From Rhodospirillaceae bacterium (GTDB lineage Bacteria > Pseudomonadota > Alphaproteobacteria > UBA828): a stretch of DNA of 42,721 bases. Both the position numbers and the translations under genes were made by a program. Shown in pieces: positions 36,848 through 42,721 of this stretch. Below the pieces are notes generated by a model. It was not told the DNA's origin. It made no database searches and was given only the letters and a program-made list of their open reading frames with translations. The stretch's first letter is position 1. Each line of letters starts with the position of its first letter. The stretch is taken from contig JABIXB010000265.1 of the NCBI GenBank assembly GCA_018666805.1, positions 1-42,721 on the forward strand, read 5' to 3'.

Positions 36848-37565
36848 CGTATCGGCGCTCGCGGCGCTGATATTCCTGAACGGCCTGCTCCAGATGTTCG
36901 TGCTTAAAGTCCGGCCACAAAATCGAGGTAAAGACAAACTCGGTATAGGCCGACTGCCAGAGCAGGAAATTACTGATCCGTTGCTCACCGCTGGTGCGAA
37001 TGATGAGGTCAGGATCCGGCAGCTCCTGCGACTGCAGATAGCTTTCCAACAATGGCTCGCTGATATCTTCAGGCGCATGACTGCCGGCACGAACATCATC
37101 AGCGAAGGCGCGAACCGCATCGAGAATTTCCTGCCGGCCGCCATAATTGATGGCGACGGTGAAATTCAGCCCCGTATTGTCTTTGGTATTTTCTTCGGCT
37201 TCCACGATAAGGCGGTTGATATCGCTATCGAGTCTTGAGCGGTTTCCGATAAAGCGAATGCGCACACCCTCGCGGCCGAGACTCGCTATTTCGCGGCGGA
37301 TATAAAGCCGTAGAAGACCCATAAGGTCGTCGACTTCACTCGCCGGGCGCTTCCAGTTTTCCGACGAAAACGCATAGATTGTCAGATATGAAATTCCGAT
37401 ATCTTTGCAGCTTCGCACGGTAGAGCGCACCGCCTCCGCACCCTGCTTATGCCCGGCAATACGCGGCAAACCGCGCGCGCGCGCCCACCGGCCATTGCCA
37501 TCCATGATAATCGCGACATGGTTCGGCACCGGTTGCTGGTCATCAAAGGCAGGTGCTACAGCCAT
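36831..37565 (-). CDS. uppS: Isoprenyl transferase (undecaprenyl diphosphate synthase)
   Basis: UppS extends farnesyl diphosphate with isopentenyl units in cis to make the C55 lipid carrier for peptidoglycan and O-antigen. From the ATG at 37565 the product has 244 residues. The frame opens 16 codons earlier inside frr. Motifs are HVAIIMDGNGRWARARGLPR (Asp22 binds Mg), LTIYAFSSENWKRP, and DLIIRTSGEQRISNFLLWQS followed by AYTE. It begins 4 bases after the frr stop and overlaps cdsA by 17 bases. Confidence 0.96.
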   Translation of the reverse strand: MAVAPAFDDQQPVPNHVAIIMDGNGRWARARGLPRIAGHKQGAEAVRSTVRSCKDIGISYLTIYAFSSENWKRPASEVDDLMGLLRLYIRREIASLGREGVRIRFIGNRSRLDSDINRLIVEAEENTKDNTGLNFTVAINYGGRQEILDAVRAFADDVRAGSHAPEDISEPLLESYLQSQELPDPDLIIRTSGEQRISNFLLWQSAYTEFVFTSILWPDFKHEHLEQAVQEYQRRERRYGGSGD

Positions 37566-37569
37566 GCCC

Positions 37570-38130
37570 TCAGACCTGGAGAATTTCGCTTTCCTTGCCT
37601 TCATGCGTTTCAACTATTTTCTTAATGACGTCGTCGGTCATCGTCTGAATTTCATCCGACCAAATCTTGGCGTCGTCCTCACTGAGATCGCCGGCCTTTT
37701 CCATTTTTTTCAACTTGTCCATGCCATCGCGGCGCACATTGCGCACGGACACTTTTGCCTGTTCAGAATATTTACCGGAAATTTTGGCCAGTTCCATACG
37801 GCGCTCTTCATTTAGCTCAGGAATGGGAATGCGTAGATTTTGTCCGTCAATGATGGGATTGAGGCCGAGGCCCGAATTCTGAATAGCCTTCTCGACCGCC
37901 CGAACCTGCGATTTGTCCCATACTTGAATGCTGATCATCCGAGGTTCCGGCACGTTAATGGTCGCAACCTGGTTTAACGGCATTTCGGCGTCATAGGCGA
38001 TTACCACGATCGGCTCGACCAGGCTCGCCGATGCGCGGCCGGTTCTCAGGCCGGAATATTCCTGCCGCAATACCTCCAGCGCGCCGTTCATGCGGCGTTG
38101 TAAATCATCAATATCTGGTTCTTCTGCCAT
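37570..38130 (-). CDS. frr: Ribosome-recycling factor
   Basis: Frr splits post-termination ribosomes together with EF-G. From the ATG at 38130 the product has 186 residues, the standard length. A frame extension upstream into pyrH is ignored. Typical stretches are [50 protein letters not shown] and the helical C-terminal half [14 protein letters not shown]. It begins 4 bases after pyrH. Confidence 0.97.
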   Translation of the reverse strand: MAEEPDIDDLQRRMNGALEVLRQEYSGLRTGRASASLVEPIVVIAYDAEMPLNQVATINVPEPRMISIQVWDKSQVRAVEKAIQNSGLGLNPIIDGQNLRIPIPELNEERRMELAKISGKYSEQAKVSVRNVRRDGMDKLKKMEKAGDLSEDDAKIWSDEIQTMTDDVIKKIVETHEGKESEILQV

Positions 38131-38134
38131 TGGA

Positions 38135-38860
38135 TCACTCCCGCTCGCCAATGATTGTAAAAGCACCCTCGCCCTTCACGACGGCAGCCAAACCGCCGGG
38201 CCGGCGAATGGAGAATACGACAATAGGAATTTTATTTTCTCTCGCCAATGAAATCGCCGAGGCATCCATCACCTTGAGATCACGCGCCAGCACATCCAAA
38301 TAACTCAAACTGTCGAAGCGTTCCGCGCTGCTGTCTGTTTCGGGGTCGGCGGAATATACGCCGTCAACCTTGGTCCCTTTAAAGAGGGCATCGCAACCCA
38401 TTTCAGCCGCTCTCAACGCTGCCGCCGAATCCGTCGTGAAAAAAGGATTTCCGGTGCCTGCGGCAAAGATAATCAAACGCCCCTTATCCATGTGGCGAAT
38501 GGCGCGGCGGCGGACATAGGGCTCGCACACGGTTGCCATCGGAATGGCCGACAAGACGCGCGTCTGGATGTCTAATTTTTCCAGCGCATGTTGCATGGTC
38601 AACGCATTCATCACGGTGGCCAACATGCCGACATAATCGGCGCTGGCGCGTTCCATGCCAGCAGCGGCGCCGGAGATGCCGCGAAAAATATTGCCGCCAC
38701 CGACGACGACGCAAACCTGTACGCCCTGGCGATGAACTTCCGCGATGTCCGCGGCGATGCGATTTACCGTTTCGCTGTCGATGCCGTATGAATTATCCCC
38801 CATCAGCGCTTCCCCGGAGACCTTGAGGAGGATGCGGTGAAATTTATTGCCAGGGCTCAT
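38135..38860 (-). CDS. pyrH: Uridylate kinase
   Basis: PyrH phosphorylates UMP to UDP and feeds the PyrG reaction. The product is 241 residues, an amino-acid-kinase fold. Motifs are [41 protein letters not shown] and [17 protein letters not shown]. The 193-base gap upstream, between tsf and pyrH, contains no open frame of note and no promoter I would defend. The tsf-pyrH-frr order is standard. Confidence 0.97.
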   Translation of the reverse strand: MSPGNKFHRILLKVSGEALMGDNSYGIDSETVNRIAADIAEVHRQGVQVCVVVGGGNIFRGISGAAAGMERASADYVGMLATVMNALTMQHALEKLDIQTRVLSAIPMATVCEPYVRRRAIRHMDKGRLIIFAAGTGNPFFTTDSAAALRAAEMGCDALFKGTKVDGVYSADPETDSSAERFDSLSYLDVLARDLKVMDASAISLARENKIPIVVFSIRRPGGLAAVVKGEGAFTIIGERE

Positions 38861-39053
38861 ATCTTCTCCACAGCAGCATCGCCGTTTATTGCGGTAACCG
38901 CTTATTTACGAGCCGGTATTTCCGCTGGGGGTGCGGAATTAACGCGCCGGCCGGTTCCAACCCGAATCGTTCGAACCGTTACAGTTTTACACCAAAGAAC
39001 GCACGGCCTCCATGGTTCAGAACATGCAGCACAGAACAGTAAATCAGTGACAG

Positions 39054-39977
39054 CTATTTTAGTTGCGCCGCCACTTCACTGGCGAAGTCGCTTTCTTCGC
39101 GCTCGATACCTTCTCCGAGTTCAAAGCGCTCAATAGCGCTGACCTCAACGGCAGTGCCCAAATCCTTTTCGGCCTGCTCCACAATTGCTGAGACTTTAGA
39201 TTCACCATCGATGACAAAGGTCTGATTTAGAAGAACAACCTCTTCATAGTATTTACGCAACCGTCCCTCAACCATCTTTTCGACAATCTCGGGCGGCTTG
39301 CCTGAACCTTCCGCCTGATCGCGCAGAACGGCGCGCTCACGATCGAGTTCCGCACTGTCCAGATCGGCGACCGAGATCGCTGTCGGGTTCGCCGCCGCCA
39401 CATGCATGGCGAGCTGGTGCCCGAGTTTGCTCAATTCGGCGCTATCGCCCTCTGAGCTGATCGCCACCAATACGCCGATCCGGCCCAATCCCGGCGCCGT
39501 CGCCGCATGGATATAACTACTGACAACACCCTTCTCTACCGAAAGGCCCGCCGAACGCCGGAGATTGATATTTTCGCCGATCGTCGCCACCAGTTGCTTT
39601 ATCTCGCTGTCGACGTCGCGCCCGGTACCCGGATAGTCGGCGACACGCAATTTATCGATATCACCGCCGCAGCTCAGCGCCAGGGCGGCGGTTTCGCGCA
39701 CCGCGGCCTGAAAATCCTCATTGCGCGACACGAAATCGGTTTCGGAATTGACCTCGACCAATGCGGCTGAATTATCGCCGGCGGAGAGACCGATCAGCCC
39801 TTCCGAAGCAACGCGCCCCGCCTTCTTGGCGGCGGCGGCGAGGCCCTGCTTGCGCAGCCAATCAACGGCCGCTTCGATATCGCCCGATGTCTCGCCCAGC
39901 GCCTTTTTGCAGTCCATCATCCCGACGCCGGTTTTCTCACGTAGTTCCTTGACCAGTGCTGCCGTAATCTCGGCCAT
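39054..39977 (-). CDS. tsf: Elongation factor Ts
   Basis: EF-Ts exchanges GDP for GTP on EF-Tu. The product is 307 residues. The N-terminal UBA-like domain is [20 protein letters not shown]. The core signature is [17 protein letters not shown] (about 74-90), followed by two dimer-core subdomains. A strong AAGGAG site (39987-39992) precedes the ATG. A hairpin separates it from rpsB. Confidence 0.97.
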   Translation of the reverse strand: MAEITAALVKELREKTGVGMMDCKKALGETSGDIEAAVDWLRKQGLAAAAKKAGRVASEGLIGLSAGDNSAALVEVNSETDFVSRNEDFQAAVRETAALALSCGGDIDKLRVADYPGTGRDVDSEIKQLVATIGENINLRRSAGLSVEKGVVSSYIHAATAPGLGRIGVLVAISSEGDSAELSKLGHQLAMHVAAANPTAISVADLDSAELDRERAVLRDQAEGSGKPPEIVEKMVEGRLRKYYEEVVLLNQTFVIDGESKVSAIVEQAEKDLGTAVEVSAIERFELGEGIEREESDFASEVAAQLK

Positions 39978-39997
39978 GGTTCCTAACTCCTTAGCTC

Positions 39998-40020
39998 ATG
40001 CTCCGGCGGTGCCGGAGCAT
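39998..40020 (-). promoter_or_regulatory. Intergenic hairpin between rpsB and tsf
   Basis: A perfect 10-base stem (ATGCTCCGGC/GCCGGAGCAT) with a 3-base loop lies 22 bases after the rpsB stop and just upstream of the tsf ribosome-binding site. There is no T-run after it on the minus strand, so it is more likely a partial attenuator or RNA-end stabiliser that tunes tsf relative to rpsB than a full terminator. Confidence 0.5.
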
Positions 40021-40042
40021 CCGCTCAATAAATTATTGTGCC

Positions 40043-40945
40043 TTACTCAGCCACGCTTGGCGTTGCTTCCGCCGTTTCTTCGGCTGCCGCCTTAGCGGGC
40101 TCAGCCGCAACTTCCACGACGGGTTCTGCTGCAGGCTCCGGTGCTGCTTCCGCTGCACTTTCAGCCGCCGGTGCCGCATCAGGTTCAGCAACCTCGGCCG
40201 GCAGTTCCTCCACCGGCGCCTCCTCTGCTTCGCCGATATCGACGCCGGAATCGACCATTTCCTGCTGCAGCCCGTCAATAATGGCGCGGGCAAAGAGATC
40301 GCAATAGAAATTCACCGCCCGGATGGCGTCATCATTTCCCGGAATGGGATAGTTGATCAATTCCGGGTTGCAGTTGCTGTCGACGACGGCGACAACCGGG
40401 ATACCCAATTTGCGCGCCTCCATGACGGCAATATCTTCTTTATTCGTATCTATCACGACCAAAATATCCGGCACGCCGCCCATATCCTTGATACCGCCGA
40501 GCGCCCGGTCCAGCTTGTCGCGCTTGCGCGTGAGCTGTAGCACTTCCTTCTTGGTCAGGCCGAGATTTTCGTCGCCAAGCTGTTCTTCGAGGCTGATCAG
40601 GGTCTTGATCGAACCGGAAACCGCTTTCCAGTTCGTCATCATACCGCCGAGCCAGCGGTGATTGACGTAATATTGGCCACAGCGCCGCGCCGCATCCGCG
40701 ACCGGCTCCGAGGCCTGGCGTTTGGTGCCGACAAACAGCACCCGGCCACCGCCGGCGGCAACATCGCGCAGCGCGCCCAGCGATTGATGCAGCAAGGGAA
40801 CGGTCTGCTGCAAATCGAGAATATGTACGCCATTACGCACGCCAAAAATATAGGGGCCCATCTTCGGGTCCCAGCGGCGTGTTTGATGACCGAAATGAAC
40901 GCCGGCTTCCAATAGCTGGCGCATGGTGAACTCTGGCAGAGCCAT
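40043..40945 (-). CDS. rpsB: 30S ribosomal protein S2
   Basis: S2 is a structural protein of the small ribosomal subunit. The product is 300 residues, against 241 in E. coli. The core (1-232) begins [20 protein letters not shown] and shows [17 protein letters not shown] and [20 protein letters not shown]. Residues about 233-300 are a low-complexity tail of Ala, Glu and Pro. Such acidic tails are common on S2 of Rhodospirillales-like bacteria. AAGGAAG lies upstream of the ATG. Confidence 0.96.
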   Translation of the reverse strand: MALPEFTMRQLLEAGVHFGHQTRRWDPKMGPYIFGVRNGVHILDLQQTVPLLHQSLGALRDVAAGGGRVLFVGTKRQASEPVADAARRCGQYYVNHRWLGGMMTNWKAVSGSIKTLISLEEQLGDENLGLTKKEVLQLTRKRDKLDRALGGIKDMGGVPDILVVIDTNKEDIAVMEARKLGIPVVAVVDSNCNPELINYPIPGNDDAIRAVNFYCDLFARAIIDGLQQEMVDSGVDIGEAEEAPVEELPAEVAEPDAAPAAESAAEAAPEPAAEPVVEVAAEPAKAAAEETAEATPSVAE

Positions 40946-41057
40946 GTGACTTCCTTCTCCGGTTATGCGTCCGCGGAGTTGGTCCGGAGCGATCCTCCGA
41001 ACACCGGAGCGGCAGACGCCATATCACGGCGCGCACCGCATATCCGCGTGCGAGATG

Positions 41058-41074
41058 CCCGTGCACAGCACGGG
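41058..41074 (-). promoter_or_regulatory. Hairpin in the dnaE-rpsB gap
   Basis: A perfect 7-base stem (CCCGTGC/GCACGGG) with a 3-base loop lies 8 bases downstream of the candidate rpsB -10 element. No T-run follows. A second 5-base stem (CTCCG/CGGAG) is at 40995-41009. They could be parts of an S2-responsive leader or a dnaE 3' end. This cannot be decided from sequence alone. Confidence 0.35.
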
Positions 41075-41081
41075 TGCGGGT

Positions 41082-41110
41082 TAAATACGCCTGAGCGGCC
41101 CAATAGGCAA
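41082..41110 (-). promoter_or_regulatory. Candidate rpsB promoter
   Basis: TTGCCT (41110-41105) and TATTTA (41087-41082) are 17 bases apart on the minus strand, directly after the dnaE stop. The -35 element matches the consensus at four of six bases and the -10 at three. The leader would be about 130 bases and hold the hairpins noted in this gap. Confidence 0.35.
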
Positions 41111-41111
41111 G

Positions 41112-42721
41112 TCAATAAGGTGCGTTTTGCAGGTCTTTTACGCTTAAAACCCCAGGAAGTGCGTCAATTTCGGCGCGAACTGCCGGTGACAGCGCATAGC
41201 TCTCTTTGAGGGTCAATTCGACATCGCCGCGCTGCGGCGTCTTAACCACGAACATGATCCGCCCGGCTCCTGTTCCTTGCCGCTCCAATATGGATTTGAG
41301 CGGCGCCAGAGGCGTGCTTTCGGCGAATTGAATCTCGAGCCCCTTCATGCGGACCACCGCCTTGCGCTCCAGATCCTCCGCACCCTGGGCAGTGAGCTTC
41401 ACCGAATCGCCTTCCGCCCGGATATTCGCCCGAATCAACAGAAAGCGGCCGGGCTCAAGATGCTCGCGCGCGCTGCTGAAGGCTTCCTGGAAGAAGGCAA
41501 CCTCATAACTTCCAGTGGGGTCCGATAATTGCACAAAGGCGAAGCGGCGGCCGTTTGAATCGCGCTCCTGAACATTGAGCACGACCCCAGCCACCTGAAC
41601 GCTGCTCACGCCGTCATTGGCGCGTTCGACAAGCTGCGCACATTCAGTGGTGTTGAGCCCGTCCAACACTGTCGCGTAGGCCTCAAGCGGATGTGAGGAA
41701 AGGTAAAAACCGATGGCTTCCTGTTCATAATTCAGGCGCTCAAGCGGCGGCCAATCCGGGATATCGGGCAGCACCGGCTCCGGCATACCCATATTGGGGC
41801 CGGAGCCGAACAAGGAATCCTGGCCGCTATTGCGGTCCGCGCTCTCGCCATGACGTATAAGCAGCTCGACGGCTTCGAAGAGTTTGCGCCGATTAGGCTC
41901 CAAATTGTCGAACGCACCGGCGCGCACCAGGTTTTCCAACTGGCGCTTATTGACCACACCGGCACCCATGCGCGATGTGAATTCAAACACGCTTTCAAAC
42001 GCGCCGCCGGACTCGCGCTCGGCAACAACGGCGCGCATCGCCGCATCGCCAACATTCTTTACCGCCGCCAGGGCGTAGCGAATGGCCGTACCATCCTCGA
42101 CCGAAAAATTCACGCCCGACGCATTAATATCCGGCGCCAGAAGCGTAATGCCGATGCGTTCCAACTCCTGGCGGAAAACGGCAATTTTGTCGGTGTCCTT
42201 GAGTTCGAATGACATCGAGGCAGCCATGAATTCGACCGCGTAATTGGCTTTGAAATAGGCCGTCTGATAGGCCACCAGGGCATAGGCCGCCGCGTGCGAT
42301 TTGTTGAAGCCGTAATCGGCAAATTTCGCTACCAATTCGAAAATCTGGCTGGCCTTTGCTTTGGCGATGCCGCGATCCATCGCGCCCTGCACGAAGACCT
42401 CGCGCTGCGCATCCATCTCCGATTTGATCTTCTTGCCCATGGCGCGGCGCAACAGATCGGCTCCGCCGAGGCTGTAGCCGGAAAGCACCTGGGCGATCTG
42501 CATGACCTGTTCCTGATAGACAATAACGCCGTAAGTCTCGCGCAATATGCCTTCCAGACTTTCATGCATATAGTCCGGTTCTTCCTCGCCATGCTTACAG
42601 GCGATGAATTTCGGGATATTTCCCATCGGTCCCGGCCGGTAGAGGGCAACGAGGGCGATAATGTCTTCGAATGTGTCGGGCTTCATGCTGCGCAGCACAT
42701 CGCGCATGCCGGAGCTTTCCA
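41112..42721 (-). CDS. dnaE: DNA polymerase III alpha subunit (C-terminal part)
   Basis: DnaE is the replicative polymerase. The frame enters from the right edge (ESSGMRDVLRSMKP) and the last 535 or so residues are visible, so the PHP domain and the first two catalytic Asp residues are outside. The palm portion includes IIALVALYRPGPMGN and KHGEEEPDYMHES, whose Asp aligns with E. coli D555, and VIVYQEQVMQIAQVLSGYSL followed by GGADLLRRAMGKK. The fingers/tau-binding helices, helix-hairpin-helix region and OB domain (VQVAGVVLNVQERDSNGRRF) follow. The gene lies upstream of rpsB in the same orientation. Confidence 0.96.
   Translation of the reverse strand, partial: ESSGMRDVLRSMKPDTFEDIIALVALYRPGPMGNIPKFIACKHGEEEPDYMHESLEGILRETYGVIVYQEQVMQIAQVLSGYSLGGADLLRRAMGKKIKSEMDAQREVFVQGAMDRGIAKAKASQIFELVAKFADYGFNKSHAAAYALVAYQTAYFKANYAVEFMAASMSFELKDTDKIAVFRQELERIGITLLAPDINASGVNFSVEDGTAIRYALAAVKNVGDAAMRAVVAERESGGAFESVFEFTSRMGAGVVNKRQLENLVRAGAFDNLEPNRRKLFEAVELLIRHGESADRNSGQDSLFGSGPNMGMPEPVLPDIPDWPPLERLNYEQEAIGFYLSSHPLEAYATVLDGLNTTECAQLVERANDGVSSVQVAGVVLNVQERDSNGRRFAFVQLSDPTGSYEVAFFQEAFSSAREHLEPGRFLLIRANIRAEGDSVKLTAQGAEDLERKAVVRMKGLEIQFAESTPLAPLKSILERQGTGAGRIMFVVKTPQRGDVELTLKESYALSPAVRAEIDALPGVLSVKDLQNAPY

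Noticed and set aside
36848-37144. 99-codon upstream extension of the cdsA frame
   Set aside because: It lies inside uppS in another frame, lacks CdsA similarity and has Ser/Arg/Cys-rich composition. A GTG at 36847 gives the normal CdsA length.
38861-39053. A gene or promoter in the tsf-pyrH gap
   Set aside because: No frame with a plausible start was found, and no -35/-10 pair with acceptable spacing could be defended.
40080-40240. Repetitive GC-rich DNA within rpsB as a tandem repeat
   Set aside because: It is explained by the Ala/Glu/Pro-rich S2 tail. The codons vary and there is no fixed repeat unit.

Overview
The window reads as a chromosomal segment of an alphaproteobacterium, most likely related to the Rhodospirillales. 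Three kinds of evidence support this. The order dnaE-rpsB-tsf-pyrH-frr-uppS-cdsA-rseP-bamA-skp-lpxD-fabZ-lpxA-lpxI-lpxB and the order ppiD-trpE/G/D/C-moaC-moeA-lexA-comEC-gltX-gltA are alphaproteobacterial arrangements. LpxI replaces LpxH. The lexA promoter carries a GAAC-N7-GAAC SOS box, the form used in that class. Nearly all of the DNA is coding, with no gap over about 220 bases. I saw no tRNA, rRNA, CRISPR array, insertion sequence or phage gene.

Layout. Positions 1-5815 (minus strand) hold tpiA, secG, pyrG, kdsA, a class IV aminotransferase, an unrecognised membrane protein and the start of a serine hydrolase. Positions 6008-9417 (plus) hold the PpiD-type chaperone gene and trpE. Positions 9428-15615 (minus) hold a block headed by a copper-exporting P-type ATPase, followed by a methyltransferase, a UxaA-family dehydratase, a CueR-like regulator and a divergent polysaccharide deacetylase. 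Positions 15803-20756 (plus) hold trpG, trpD, trpC, moaC, moeA and lexA. comEC (minus) meets lexA tail to tail. gltX, gltA and a small membrane protein follow on plus. From 26172 to the right edge everything is on minus: translation genes, UMP kinase, phospholipid and undecaprenyl synthesis, the outer-membrane assembly machinery and lipid A synthesis, transcribed from dnaE towards lpxB and ending with a glyoxalase I gene.

Most of the window is housekeeping, and the gene functions fit together. KdsA, LpxA, LpxD, LpxI and LpxB build lipid A and Kdo. BamA, Skp and RseP handle outer-membrane proteins. TrpE/G/D/C cover four of the five tryptophan pathway steps.

The departures from the usual layout are the points of interest. 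A copper block of about 6.4 kb splits trpE from trpGDC. It has a near-ideal CueR-type operator-promoter upstream of copA, but its CueR homologue has tyrosine at the position of the second copper ligand (C120). A patatin-like hydrolase sits exactly where dxr normally lies between cdsA and rseP. The aminotransferase beside kdsA resembles (R)-selective amine transaminases. I found no clearly novel defence or mobile system.
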